DNA from: Bacillota bacterium
GTDB taxonomy: Bacteria; Bacillota; Clostridia; Lachnospirales; Lachnospiraceae
DNA: 64,000 bases
Assembly (NCBI GenBank): GCA_023392615.1
Contig: JAEVYT010000021.1
Coordinates: forward strand, 124,001 to 188,000
Direction: 5' to 3'
Under the pieces are notes generated by a model, which did no database searches, was not told the DNA's origin, and saw only the letters and a program-made list of their open reading frames with translations. This document shows positions 43,779 through 52,763 of this stretch, piece after piece. The position numbers and the translations under genes are program-made. The first letter of the stretch is position 1, and the number at the start of each line of letters is the position of its first letter.

Positions 43779-43970
43779 CGATTGTATCAAATAGTTGTTG
43801 CAAAGTGAAAAATTAGTGTTTTTAAAAAATGTGTATCCATTCATAAAGGAATCACATGTAATTATTTATAATTCAGTATAAGCTGATATGATAAACGGAT
43901 ATTTAGGAAATAACAATCTGAACTTTTTAGACAGTACAAATATAAACGACTAATATCGACATAATACGAC

Positions 43971-43997
43971 ACAAAATAGAACAAGTGGCATAGAATA
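43971..43997 (+). promoter_or_regulatory. Possible sporulation sigma-K-like promoter
   Basis: AC (43971-43972), 16 bases, CATAGAATA (43989-43997) fits the Bacillus sigma-K pattern AC-N16-CATAnnnTA. The pattern is short and could occur by chance. It is the only promoter-like element I find in the 399-base gap upstream of the three paralogues. That gap also has the ftsH terminator and the leader hairpin at 44031-44055. Confidence 0.35.
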
Positions 43998-44030
43998 TTA
44001 GTGGGGGCAATCGATGCTCTCATGGATATT

Positions 44031-44055
44031 TATAAGAAGGGTTAGCTTTCTTATA
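44031..44055 (+). other. Leader hairpin before the three-paralogue cluster
   Basis: TATAAGAA (44031-44038) and TTCTTATA (44048-44055) form an 8-bp perfect stem with a 9-base loop, about 55 bases upstream of the first gene. No T-run follows, so it is not a terminator. It may stabilise the message or form part of a larger leader fold. Confidence 0.45.
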
Positions 44056-44109
44056 ACAAATTTGTGCCGAGGCTCTGATTAGTAGGGTCTTAGCAACATG
44101 GAGGTTAAT

Positions 44110-44550
44110 ATGGCTGAACGAATATTAAAGTATTATACATTTCCTGATAATAATGCATATGGAGCGTCCATTCCGATTTCATCAATGGAAACCCCGTTTG
44201 CAATAATAAGTACCAATGTAGATGCCGGTAATCAGGTTTCACTTCGCGTAACCGTCGGCTGGGAAGCTGTTAAATATGGAGAAGATGCAGATGGTAAAAT
44301 TATTAACCGTACTGATATTTTGTTCTCGCTATGGCGTGGAGCTCCTATCTCAGGAACACTGATTTGTAGTGCGATGGACAGTGGGGAGCCTGATGTAGAT
44401 AACAATAAAACAATCACATTTTCGCAGTATGAGGATGACTTTACAGAGTCACAGCTGGTTACGTATACACTTACTGCACGGGCACCATTGTATAAAAGCC
44501 AAGCTAATATTATTGGCGGGTTAACAGTTGTAGGTATCACTTATAAATAA
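44110..44550 (+). CDS. Small beta-rich protein, tandem paralogue 1
   Basis: A 146-residue protein of unknown function. It shares with the next two genes a pattern: Y-x-PDN near the start, IPISS/T, an internal GW(E/Q), an F-x-(L/I)WRGAP-x-(S/T)GT box, DSGE, a Y-(T/V)LT segment and a final A-x-IIG strand. Alternating hydrophobics suggest a single beta-sandwich. The IWRGAP...YTLT...IVGP layout recalls exosporium-type small proteins of Bacillus, a loose resemblance only. There is no signal peptide. ATG 44110 has GGAGG 5 bases upstream; ATG 44098 overlaps that site. Confidence 0.6.
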   Translation: MAERILKYYTFPDNNAYGASIPISSMETPFAIISTNVDAGNQVSLRVTVGWEAVKYGEDADGKIINRTDILFSLWRGAPISGTLICSAMDSGEPDVDNNKTITFSQYEDDFTESQLVTYTLTARAPLYKSQANIIGGLTVVGITYK

Positions 44551-44570
44551 ATCAAGGAAGAGGTGGAAAA

Positions 44571-44981
44571 ATGGCACTTTTATATTATTATGAATTACCC
44601 GACAATACCTCAATGAGTGCATATATTCCGATTACTACAAAAGAATTACCGATTGCTTCACTATCACCTTATTTACAGAGTGGTGAGAGTGTTTCGCTCT
44701 ATTCAACAATAGGTTGGCAGGCAACAGGGAAAGAAAGCGTTCCGAAAGTTCGTTTCACAATATGGAGGGGGGCTCCATTTACCGGTACTTCAATATGTAG
44801 TTTTATTGATAGTTGTGAGGCAGATTTTGATAGCTTTAAAGTGAGTAATATTGCTCAAGTTGATACTGATTTTGTTCCTGACCAGGAAACATCATATGTG
44901 CTGACTGCTCAGATATTAAATTCGAATAGTTCTGCCACTATTATTGGAGCATTTACGTTCCTGTTAACGGTATATCAGTAG
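44571..44981 (+). CDS. Small beta-rich protein, tandem paralogue 2
   Basis: A 136-residue member of the tandem family: YYYELPDNTSMSAYIPITTK, STIGWQATG, FTIWRGAPFTGTSICSF, then SYVLTAQ and SATIIGAFTF. It lies 20 bases after copy 1 with an AGAGGTGG site, so cotranscription is likely. It lacks the second half of the DSGE motif (DSCE), which places a lone cysteine there. No export signal or enzyme motif is visible. Function unknown. Confidence 0.6.
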   Translation: MALLYYYELPDNTSMSAYIPITTKELPIASLSPYLQSGESVSLYSTIGWQATGKESVPKVRFTIWRGAPFTGTSICSFIDSCEADFDSFKVSNIAQVDTDFVPDQETSYVLTAQILNSNSSATIIGAFTFLLTVYQ

Positions 44982-45025
44982 GAGAAAAATTGTAGAATAA
45001 AATTTGTGAAAGGTAGGAAGAAAAC

Positions 45026-45448
45026 ATGTCAACACCTTTAGTTGTTTATGAATTACCCAATAATATTGTCAATGGAACGCTGATTCCGCTATCAACTTTA
45101 CCAGTTCCGGTCGCTGCTTTATCGTTGGAAGCCGGCGAGAACGCACCGATTATCATCAGGGGAACAGTTGGATGGCAGGTGACCCTAACGGATGAAATCG
45201 TACAAAAAACTGTCGTTTTATTTAAGATATGGCGTGGTGCGCCGTATTCCGGCACATTAATATATAGTATTCGCGACTCGGGTGAAAGCTGGGCGGATAT
45301 GAACAAAACCACATCTTTTGTTCATGTGGATGATGGAATTGTTACAGCTGGAATATACACTTACACGCTGACAGTTGAACTTGCATCAGTTGGAAAAGCG
45401 AACATTGTAGGGCCATTACTATTCTCGCTTACTGATATTAATGCTTAA
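45026..45448 (+). CDS. Small beta-rich protein, tandem paralogue 3
   Basis: A 140-residue third copy: VVYELPNNIVNGTLIPLST, GTVGWQVTL, FKIWRGAPYSGTLIYSIRDS, YTYTLTVELAS and KANIVGPLLFSLT. The C-terminal YTLT...IVGPLLFS segment is the part closest to known exosporium-like proteins. It is 44 bases after copy 2 with AGGTAGGAAG upstream. The three copies share well under full identity, so the duplications are old or fast-evolving. No signal peptide. Confidence 0.6.
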   Translation: MSTPLVVYELPNNIVNGTLIPLSTLPVPVAALSLEAGENAPIIIRGTVGWQVTLTDEIVQKTVVLFKIWRGAPYSGTLIYSIRDSGESWADMNKTTSFVHVDDGIVTAGIYTYTLTVELASVGKANIVGPLLFSLTDINA

Positions 45449-45573
45449 TAATGAATTAATCTAAATATCTAGGAATCCATATCTTCCATAGGCTCCCCGG
45501 TTGTAAAGAGCCTGAATATATGGTAAACTTCATATCGTAAGAAATGATTTTATTTTCTTAAATAGGAGAAAAG

Positions 45574-45607
45574 GGCTAAAAAGTATCGATATGGTTGCTT
45601 TTTAGCC
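45574..45607 (+). terminator. Hairpin between the small-protein cluster and uvrC
   Basis: GGCTAAAAAG (45574-45583), a 14-base loop, CTTTTTAGCC (45598-45607), then TTAATCAT. It is a perfect 10-bp stem with only a short T-run after it. It probably terminates the cluster, and the T-rich arm itself may contribute. Confidence 0.6.
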
Positions 45608-45648
45608 TTAATCATATATGGTACAATCCGAATAGACAGGAGCAATTT

Positions 45649-47517
45649 ATGTTTATCATTGAGGAAGAATTAAAAAAACTCCCTGCTAAGCCGGGGGTAT
45701 ATATTATGAGAGACGACAAGGATAATATTATCTATGTAGGTAAGGCAATTATCCTTAAAAATCGTGTGCGATCATATTTTCAAAGTAGTAGGAATCATAC
45801 GGAGAAAATTAAACAGATGGTTGAGCATATCGATCATTTTGAATATATCATTACGGATTCCGAACTTGAGGCTTTGGTTTTGGAGTGTAATCTAATTAAG
45901 GAGCATATGCCAAAGTATAATACGATGTTAAAGGATGATAAATCATATCCTTACATTCGTGTTACGCTAAATGAAGCATTTCCAAGGGTGTCTATGTCCA
46001 GAGAGATTAAGAAGGACAAGGCGAAGTATTTCGGCCCCTATACGAGCGTATGGGCGGTGAAGGAGTCTTTGGAGCTACTTCGCAAGATATACAAGATACG
46101 AACTTGTAACCGTGTACTTCCTAAGGATATCGGGAAGGAACGGCCTTGTCTCTATTATCATATGGGGCAATGTGACGCCCCCTGCCAGGGTTATATCACC
46201 AAAGAGGAATACCGTAAGAATATCGATGAAGTGATTGAATTCTTAAACGGTAACTATTCCAGAGTAGCAAAAGTGCTTGAGGATAAGATGATGACCGCTT
46301 CGGAAGAGATGGAGTTTGAAAAGGCTGCACAGTACCGTGATCTTCTTGTGAGCGTAAAGCAGATTGCGAATAAGCAAAAAATCACTAATACCGATCAGAT
46401 TGATCGTGATATCATAGCTTTTGCAAGAAATAAAGATGAGGCTGTAGTGCAGACCTTCTTTATCCGAAGCGGAAAACTAATCGGAAGAGATCATTTTCAT
46501 CTAAGTGGTGTACAGGATGTTGCAGAGAGTGAGGTTATGGCAAGCTTTATTAAGCAATTTTATGCCGGTACACCTTATATTCCAAAGGAAATCTTTCTAA
46601 GTGTAAAATCAGAAGAGGAAGAATTACTTACTGAATGGTTGACTGCGAAGAGAGGACAGAAGGTTTATCTGAAGGTTCCTCAAAAAGGGGACAAGGAGAA
46701 GCTAGTCGAACTAGCACGCAAGAATGCAGAATTGGTACTGAATCAGGATCTGGAGAAGATAAAAAGAGAGGAAGCGAAGACAACAGGAGCATTAAGAGAG
46801 TTGGCACAGCTCCTTGATATACCGGTGCTAGAGCGTGTTGAATCCTTTGATATCTCCAATACAGCCGGATTTGAATCCGTAGGCTCCATGGTAGTATTTG
46901 AAAAAGGGAAACCTAAAAAAGCGGATTATCGTAAGTTTAAAATTCGGAGTGTACAAGGACCGGATGATTATGCATCTATGTATGAGGTGTTGACCAGAAG
47001 ATTTACCCATGGACAAAGAGAGCTTGAGCAGTATAAGGAGAAACAGTTAGATGAATCTCTTGGCAGTTTCACGAAATATCCGGATTTGATTTTGATGGAT
47101 GGTGGTAAGGGTCAGGTCGGTATTGCATTACGCGTACTGGATGAGTTGAAGTTAAATATTGCGGTATGCGGTATGGTGAAGGATGATAACCATAGAACCA
47201 GAGGCCTTTACTATGATAATAAGGAGTTGCCGATAGATAAAAGTGGAGAGTTATTTAAGTTGATAACCAGAATCCAAGATGAAACACATCGCTTTGCGAT
47301 TGAATATCATAGAAGCTTGAGGCAGAAGAAACAGGTACATTCGATACTTGATGATATCAATGGTATCGGTCCTACCAGAAGAAGAGCGTTAATGAAATAT
47401 TTTCAATCACTGGAAGCAATTCAAGGCGCTGATGTGGATGAAATTATGAAGGTACCGGCGATGAACCGCCAGTCCGCTGAAGAAGTATATCAATTTTTTC
47501 ACAAGGATAGTGTTTAA
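45649..47517 (+). CDS. uvrC: Excinuclease ABC subunit C
   Basis: Makes both incisions in nucleotide excision repair after UvrA/UvrB load at damage. The N-terminal GIY-YIG nuclease domain (KPGVYIMRDDKDNIIYVGKA), a central UVR motif (ASEEMEFEKAAQYRDLL) for UvrB binding, the RNase H-like nuclease (ESFDISNTAGFESVGSMVVF, LILMDGGKGQVG) and a C-terminal helix-hairpin-helix (DDINGIGPTRRRALMKYF) are all present. It is 622 residues. ATG 45649 has ACAGGAG upstream; an in-frame start at 45595 lies inside the preceding hairpin. Confidence 0.97.
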   Translation: MFIIEEELKKLPAKPGVYIMRDDKDNIIYVGKAIILKNRVRSYFQSSRNHTEKIKQMVEHIDHFEYIITDSELEALVLECNLIKEHMPKYNTMLKDDKSYPYIRVTLNEAFPRVSMSREIKKDKAKYFGPYTSVWAVKESLELLRKIYKIRTCNRVLPKDIGKERPCLYYHMGQCDAPCQGYITKEEYRKNIDEVIEFLNGNYSRVAKVLEDKMMTASEEMEFEKAAQYRDLLVSVKQIANKQKITNTDQIDRDIIAFARNKDEAVVQTFFIRSGKLIGRDHFHLSGVQDVAESEVMASFIKQFYAGTPYIPKEIFLSVKSEEEELLTEWLTAKRGQKVYLKVPQKGDKEKLVELARKNAELVLNQDLEKIKREEAKTTGALRELAQLLDIPVLERVESFDISNTAGFESVGSMVVFEKGKPKKADYRKFKIRSVQGPDDYASMYEVLTRRFTHGQRELEQYKEKQLDESLGSFTKYPDLILMDGGKGQVGIALRVLDELKLNIAVCGMVKDDNHRTRGLYYDNKELPIDKSGELFKLITRIQDETHRFAIEYHRSLRQKKQVHSILDDINGIGPTRRRALMKYFQSLEAIQGADVDEIMKVPAMNRQSAEEVYQFFHKDSV

Positions 47518-47628
47518 TAAGCATTTACAGTGAATAACTTAATATGTTAAAATGTTGCTTAATGATACAACAGTGTTATACAAATAATCACAGAGGTTAC
47601 TATAAAAAAGGAAAGGTACGGTTGTGGA

Positions 47629-48555
47629 ATGTATACAGTAAACTTAGTAGCTCTTATAGAAAAGATGGGTTTGGAGAATTGTACCCCGGATATCGATGTA
47701 CAAAGTATTAAACTATCTCAGCCTGATGTGAACAGACCGGCGCTTCAGTTGGCAGGTTTTTTTGATCATTTTGATTCAGAACGTGTACAAGTCATCGGTT
47801 ATGTGGAACATGCTTATATGCAGAGAATGGACCCAGAACAGAGATTGGTAATTCTATCAAAGCTTATGGATTATCATGTACCCTGCATCGTATTCAGCAG
47901 AAATCTTGAAGTAAGCGAAGGATTTATTAAGCTTGCTAATGAAAAGGGAGTACCGATTTTAAGAACAACAAAAACGACCTCCTCCTTTATGGCTGAAGTA
48001 ATTCGTTGGCTGAATGTCGAACTTGCACCCAGAATCACCATTCATGGTGGTCTTGTCGATGTATATGGAGAAGGTATCCTTATTATGGGTGAAAGCGGTA
48101 TTGGTAAATCTGAGGCAGCGCTGGAGCTCATCAAGCGTGGACATCGTCTGGTTTCCGATGATGTTGTAGAGATTAAAAAGGTAAGTGATGAAACTTTGAT
48201 CGGCACCTCACCGGATATAACAAGACATTTTATCGAACTTAGGGGTATCGGTATTATTGATGTAAAGACTTTGTTCGGTGTGGAAAGTGTTAAAAATACT
48301 CAGGCAATTGATCTTGTAATAAAGCTGGAAGAATGGAATAAGGATAGACAATATGACCGTCTCGGTTTAGAGGAGGCTTATATAGAGTTTTTGGGAAATA
48401 AAGTTGTATGTCACTCTATTCCGATACGTCCAGGTAGAAATCTAGCAGTTATATGCGAATCAGCTGCAGTTAACTACCGCCAGAAGAAGATGGGTTATAA
48501 TGCGGCTCAGGAGCTTTATAATCGTGTAACCAACAGCTTAAAGAAGACAGATTAA
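47629..48555 (+). CDS. hprK: HPr kinase/phosphorylase
   Basis: Phosphorylates Ser46 of HPr and Crh in response to glycolytic intermediates and removes it when phosphate is high, driving CcpA-type catabolite control. The P-loop GESGIGKSEAALELIKRGHR lies near residues 153-172, followed by LVSDDVVEIKK and the RGIGIIDVKTLFG signature. It is 308 residues. The Crh-like target with a conserved Ser46 is encoded at 52764, 4 kb away, and a glucokinase follows immediately. Confidence 0.96.
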   Translation: MYTVNLVALIEKMGLENCTPDIDVQSIKLSQPDVNRPALQLAGFFDHFDSERVQVIGYVEHAYMQRMDPEQRLVILSKLMDYHVPCIVFSRNLEVSEGFIKLANEKGVPILRTTKTTSSFMAEVIRWLNVELAPRITIHGGLVDVYGEGILIMGESGIGKSEAALELIKRGHRLVSDDVVEIKKVSDETLIGTSPDITRHFIELRGIGIIDVKTLFGVESVKNTQAIDLVIKLEEWNKDRQYDRLGLEEAYIEFLGNKVVCHSIPIRPGRNLAVICESAAVNYRQKKMGYNAAQELYNRVTNSLKKTD

Positions 48556-48609
48556 TAAACAATAGATTAATTATAAAATACAAATTATTTGAGGGCAGGA
48601 GAAATAAAA

Positions 48610-49548
48610 ATGAGTCAGGTATGCTTTGGAATTGATATAGGTGGAACTGCGGTGAAAGCAGGTTTATTTGATACAGAAGGCAAGTTGTTGAATAAATGGG
48701 ATTTCCCCACCAGAAAAACCGGTAACGGGAAGGACATCTTAAAAGATGCATCTGAATTCATCTTAAATAAGATGGAGGAGCTTAAGTTAAATAAAGAAGA
48801 TGTTCTTGGTGTAGGTGTAGGTATTCCGGGTCCTGTTAAGGACAACGGTGATGTGTTAGAACTGGCAAATCTTGGTATGGGTTATTTTAATATTGAAGAT
48901 GAAATGAAGGAAATGACAGGCCTCAAAGTGAAGGCAGCGAATGATGCTAATGTAGCAGCACTTGGTGAGTCATGGATGGGTGGCGGAAAAGGATATCACA
49001 ATATGGTATTGGCAACCCTAGGAACCGGTGTTGGCGGTGGAATTATCCTCAATGGCTCTGTGATTGCAGGAAGCAATGGCGCTGGTGGTGAGATTGGACA
49101 TATTCTTGTAAATGAAGAAGAAACGCTTACCTGTGGTTGTGGTAAACGTGGATGCTTGGAGCAGTATGCATCTGCTACAGGTGTGGTACGTGTGGCAAAG
49201 AGAATCCTTGAGAGCAGTACGGAAGCATCAACACTTAGAAGCTTTAGTGAGTTGAGTGCAAAGAATGTATTTGACTGTGCAAAAGAGGGAGACAATCTCG
49301 CGAAAGCAGCAGTAGAGAAAGCCTGTTATTATCTTGGACTTGCTATGGCACACATCGCTCAAACGATTGATCCTGAGGTGTTTGTAATAGGCGGTGGAGT
49401 ATCAAAGGCTGGTGAGATTATCACCGAGACAATTAAAAAGTATTACAATACCATGGTTATGGATGCATTGAAAAATAAAGAATTTAAGCTTGCAACTTTA
49501 GGTAACGATGCTGGAATCTATGGAGCAGCAAAACTAATTATTGCATAA
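48610..49548 (+). CDS. glcK: ROK family glucokinase
   Basis: Phosphorylates glucose with ATP at the entry to glycolysis. Motifs are FGIDIGGTAVKAGLF (ATP phosphate loop), VGVGIPGPV, NDANVAALGE, LGTGVGGGIILNG and the ROK zinc motif ITxxCGCGKRGCLE near residues 167-185. It is 312 residues. ATG 48610 has AGGAG 8 bases upstream; an in-frame TTG at 48589 overlaps that site. It is adjacent to hprK, linking sugar kinase and carbon-control functions. Confidence 0.92.
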   Translation: MSQVCFGIDIGGTAVKAGLFDTEGKLLNKWDFPTRKTGNGKDILKDASEFILNKMEELKLNKEDVLGVGVGIPGPVKDNGDVLELANLGMGYFNIEDEMKEMTGLKVKAANDANVAALGESWMGGGKGYHNMVLATLGTGVGGGIILNGSVIAGSNGAGGEIGHILVNEEETLTCGCGKRGCLEQYASATGVVRVAKRILESSTEASTLRSFSELSAKNVFDCAKEGDNLAKAAVEKACYYLGLAMAHIAQTIDPEVFVIGGGVSKAGEIITETIKKYYNTMVMDALKNKEFKLATLGNDAGIYGAAKLIIA

Positions 49549-49674
49549 TATAGTGTTATAATAATTATTATGGGTATCCCAGCTCTACTTTCAGATATTG
49601 TTTTCAATATGCATAGAATAGTATTTTAATAAGAATAGCAAAACATATTTCTCAAGCAACACGCTCTCGCTTAG

Positions 49675-49735
49675 ATGAAGTACGTAGTGGTACATTGGAA
49701 CACAAATTACGTGTTCCAAGTACCAACGTCTTCAT
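49675..49735 (+). repeat. Long imperfect hairpin in the glcK-murB gap
   Basis: ATGAAG and CTTCAT (49675-49680, 49730-49735) and ACGT pairs flank an inner stem: TGGTAC plus TTGGAACAC (49688-49703, one bulged A) with GTGTTCCAA plus GTACCA (49711-49725), loop AAATTAC. No T-run follows. It shares bases with the hairpin at 63229-63266. The other 260 bases of this 321-base gap show nothing I can name except the murB ribosome site. Confidence 0.75.
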
Positions 49736-49869
49736 ACAGTTGCATACGAATATATGTTATACTATTCTTAAGGTATAGATCTGTATATGCATATTGATAA
49801 AAATAGTGATAAGAGCTTATGATACCCCAATATATTGTTATAAAGAAGAGAATGCTTTAGGAGGCAGAT

Positions 49870-50784
49870 TTGGAAGAGCAATTTTATCAAAAACTTATTC
49901 TTACATGTCCTAAGGAGCACGTGAAAACGAATGAGAGTATGCAGGAACATACATCCTTGCACATAGGCGGGAACACCGATTACTTAGTTATGCCGATTAC
50001 GATAGAGGAGATTAAAGCGGTAATTAACTTATGTAAGAATGATAATATGCCTTATTATGTAATTGGTAACGGTAGTAATCTATTGGTATCCGATTCAGGA
50101 TATCGTGGCGTGATAATTAAACTGGGTGAAGAATTTTCAAATATTACTGTACAAAATGGAAACTTGATTATAGCTCAGGCTGGTATACTATTATCAAAAC
50201 TGGCCAGTGTAGCAGCAGATTATTCATTAGCCGGATTTGAATTTGCTTCCGGTATTCCGGGAACACTGGGCGGCGCGGTAACAATGAATGCCGGTGCTTA
50301 TGACGGTGAGATGAAGCATTGTCTCGTGGAGGCTAAGGTTTTAACTGAGACAGGAGAGGTTCTTGTACTGAATAATCAGGAATTGGAACTCGGCTATCGT
50401 ACAAGTATACTGCAGAAGAATCATTATATCCTCTTAGAGGCTACGATAGGACTGAGCAAAGGGGAAGAAGAGAAGATTCGCCAGAGGATGAAGGAACTTA
50501 ACGGAATGAGGCGTGATAAGCAACCTTTGGATAAATATAGCGCAGGAAGTACTTTCAAAAGGCCGGAGGGATATTTTGCAGGAAAACTAATTAATGATGC
50601 CGGTCTACGTGGCTATCAGGTCGGAGGAGCAGCAGTTTCTGAAAAGCATTGCGGTTTTGTAATTAATAAAGAAAATGCTACCGCGAAAGATTTTCTGATT
50701 TTGATTGACGATGTGGTTCGTATCGTGGAAGAAAAGTTTGGTGTAAAATTAGAGCCGGAAGTGAAGTTTCTCGGCGACTTTTAA
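49870..50784 (+). CDS. murB: UDP-N-acetylenolpyruvoylglucosamine reductase
   Basis: FAD enzyme that reduces enolpyruvyl-UDP-GlcNAc to UDP-MurNAc in peptidoglycan precursor synthesis. FAD-binding motifs are YYVIGNGSNLLVSD and FASGIPGTLGGAVTMNAGAY. The catalytic serine is in YSAGSTFKRPEG and the terminal catalytic Glu region is VKLEPEVKFLG. It is 304 residues. The start is TTG 49870, with AGGAGG 5 bases upstream. It is followed by rapZ 24 bases later. Confidence 0.95.
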   Translation: MEEQFYQKLILTCPKEHVKTNESMQEHTSLHIGGNTDYLVMPITIEEIKAVINLCKNDNMPYYVIGNGSNLLVSDSGYRGVIIKLGEEFSNITVQNGNLIIAQAGILLSKLASVAADYSLAGFEFASGIPGTLGGAVTMNAGAYDGEMKHCLVEAKVLTETGEVLVLNNQELELGYRTSILQKNHYILLEATIGLSKGEEEKIRQRMKELNGMRRDKQPLDKYSAGSTFKRPEGYFAGKLINDAGLRGYQVGGAAVSEKHCGFVINKENATAKDFLILIDDVVRIVEEKFGVKLEPEVKFLGDF

Positions 50785-50808
50785 TAACAAGTGAGGTAGT
50801 ATTCAATC

Positions 50809-51666
50809 ATGAGGTTCGTCATTGTCACAGGTATGTCCGGAGCCGGAAAAAGCTCCGTATTAAAAATGTTAGAGGACGCTGGATACTTCTGCGTAGATAA
50901 CATACCGATTCAATTGGTAAAAAAGTTTGCGGAATTAATTCTTCAGGGAAATCAAAATAATGTCGCATTAGGAATTGATGTCCGCAGCGGACAAGCTTTA
51001 AGAGAAATGGATACTATCTTACAGGATTTAAAAAGAACCGGTGTGTCGTATGAGATATTATTTCTTGACAGTACCCCGGAAGTTTTGGTAAAAAGATATA
51101 AAGAGACACGACGTATGCATCCTCTATCCGGTGAAGGTCGTGTAGAAAAAGGAATTGCACTGGAACAGGAACGGTTGGCGTTCTTGAGAAAAAAAGCAGA
51201 TGTCATTATTGATACCAGCCATTTGTTAATACGTGATTTAAAGCTACAAATTAATCGTATCTATTTAAATGACGAAAACTTTAATAATTTTTATATAACA
51301 ATATTATCTTTTGGGTTTAAATATGGCATTCCGGTGGACGCAGATCTGGTTTTTGATGTAAGATTCTTACCAAATCCATATTATGTTCCGGAGCTTAAGA
51401 AACTCACCGGAAATGATCGCCCGGTAAGCAACTATGTTCTAGAGGCCAGTATCGCAGGTGAATTTCTTGATAAACTAGAGGATATGCTTTTGTTTTTGAT
51501 TCCAAATTATATTACGGAGGGTAAGAATCAAATCGTAATTGCAATTGGTTGTACAGGAGGTAGACATCGCTCCGTTACATTGGTGAATGAATTATCCTCC
51601 AGATTAAATGAAACAGAATATGGAGTTAAGGTGGAACATAGAGATATAGATAGGGATTCATTATAA
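50809..51666 (+). CDS. rapZ: RapZ/YvcJ nucleotide-binding protein
   Basis: P-loop protein: Walker A GMSGAGKSS at residues 8-16, DNIPIQL, DVRSG and the C-terminal GCTGGRHRSV motif. In E. coli RapZ controls glucosamine-6-P synthase through small RNAs. In Gram-positives YvcJ affects competence and cell-wall or carbon regulation. It is 285 residues. In many Firmicutes it is followed by a yvcK/gvhA-type gene and then whiA; here that middle gene is absent. Confidence 0.93.
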   Translation: MRFVIVTGMSGAGKSSVLKMLEDAGYFCVDNIPIQLVKKFAELILQGNQNNVALGIDVRSGQALREMDTILQDLKRTGVSYEILFLDSTPEVLVKRYKETRRMHPLSGEGRVEKGIALEQERLAFLRKKADVIIDTSHLLIRDLKLQINRIYLNDENFNNFYITILSFGFKYGIPVDADLVFDVRFLPNPYYVPELKKLTGNDRPVSNYVLEASIAGEFLDKLEDMLLFLIPNYITEGKNQIVIAIGCTGGRHRSVTLVNELSSRLNETEYGVKVEHRDIDRDSL

Positions 51667-51685
51667 GCTGTCATTAAATAAATCA

Positions 51686-51711
51686 GTGTGAAAAATCAAA
51701 ATTTTTCACAC
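51686..51711 (+). other. Perfect hairpin between rapZ and whiA
   Basis: GTGTGAAAAAT (51686-51696), loop CAAA, ATTTTTCACAC (51701-51711). The 11-bp stem is perfect but is not followed by a T-run, so termination is uncertain. It sits where the missing middle gene would be. Confidence 0.6.
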
Positions 51712-51766
51712 GGTAAGTATGTTGTAACACCCATATTTACAGTGTATTAGAAGAATGGAGATTTGT

Positions 51767-52762
51767 ATGTCATTTTCAAAAGATGTAAAAGAGGAGCTTT
51801 CCCTTCAATATAGTAATGCCAGGCATTGTAGACTTGCCGAGCTTGCGGCTATTTTATCCTTTGAAGGTAGAATTGTTTCTATCGACAAAAAGTATTATTT
51901 GAAGCTTCAGACGGAAAATCTGATCATGGCAAGAAAATACTTTACATTAATTCGAAAAACATTTAATATAAATATTGATGTTTCTGTAAAAACTAATAAT
52001 AGTACCAAAAGAAGTAATGTTTATACTCTTATTATTAGGAATTCAGAAACGATTGACTTGATACTACAAGCGACAAAGCTTTCGTTTGATCCTTTTCTGG
52101 TGACACACCTGGCAGGCTTGTTTGATACGAGCACGCCAATTGGGGTCGAATTTGGAGTATCAGATCCGGTTCTCACTCAGAATGCTTGTTGTAAAAGAGC
52201 ATTTATAAGAGGAGCGTTTCTTTCTTCCGGTTCAATGAGTGATCCCCAAAAGGCATACCATCTTGAAATTGTTACTTCGAGTGAGGAAAAGGCTGAACAA
52301 ATTCGTACGATGATACAGGCATTTTCAATAGATGCTAAAACAATACCCCGTAAAAGAAATTATGTGGTATATATTAAAGAGGGGTCACAAATTGTTGACT
52401 TACTCAATGTGATGGAAGCCCATGAAGCATTAATGGAGTTGGAGAATGTACGAATTCTGAAAGAGATGCGTAATTCCATTAACAGACAGGTTAATTGTGA
52501 GGCTGCCAATATTAATAAAACAGTGAATGCAGCGTCAAAACAAATAGAAGACATTATTTATATTAGAGATCATGTGGGCTTTGGTGATCTTGCAGATGGA
52601 TTAGAGGATATAGCTAGCATTCGAATCGAGTATCCGGAGGCTTCTCTCAAGGAGCTGGGAGAAATGCTTGTTCCCCCAATCGGTAAGTCCGGAGTAAACC
52701 ATAGATTACGTAAACTAAGTATAATTGCAGAGCAGTTGCGCGAAAATAAGGAGGATATTTGA
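51767..52762 (+). CDS. whiA: WhiA, DNA-binding cell division regulator
   Basis: WhiA has an N-terminal LAGLIDADG-homing-endonuclease-like domain without nuclease activity and a C-terminal helix-turn-helix. It begins MSFSKDVKEELSLQYSNARH, then AAILSFEGRIV, FIRGAFLSSGSMSDPQKAYHLE and the HTH region SLKELGEMLVPPIGKSGVNHRL. It is 331 residues. ATG 51767 has TGGAG upstream; an in-frame start at 51755 is less likely. The stop is one base before the Crh-like start. Confidence 0.95.
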   Translation: MSFSKDVKEELSLQYSNARHCRLAELAAILSFEGRIVSIDKKYYLKLQTENLIMARKYFTLIRKTFNINIDVSVKTNNSTKRSNVYTLIIRNSETIDLILQATKLSFDPFLVTHLAGLFDTSTPIGVEFGVSDPVLTQNACCKRAFIRGAFLSSGSMSDPQKAYHLEIVTSSEEKAEQIRTMIQAFSIDAKTIPRKRNYVVYIKEGSQIVDLLNVMEAHEALMELENVRILKEMRNSINRQVNCEAANINKTVNAASKQIEDIIYIRDHVGFGDLADGLEDIASIRIEYPEASLKELGEMLVPPIGKSGVNHRLRKLSIIAEQLRENKEDI

Positions 52763-52763
52763 T

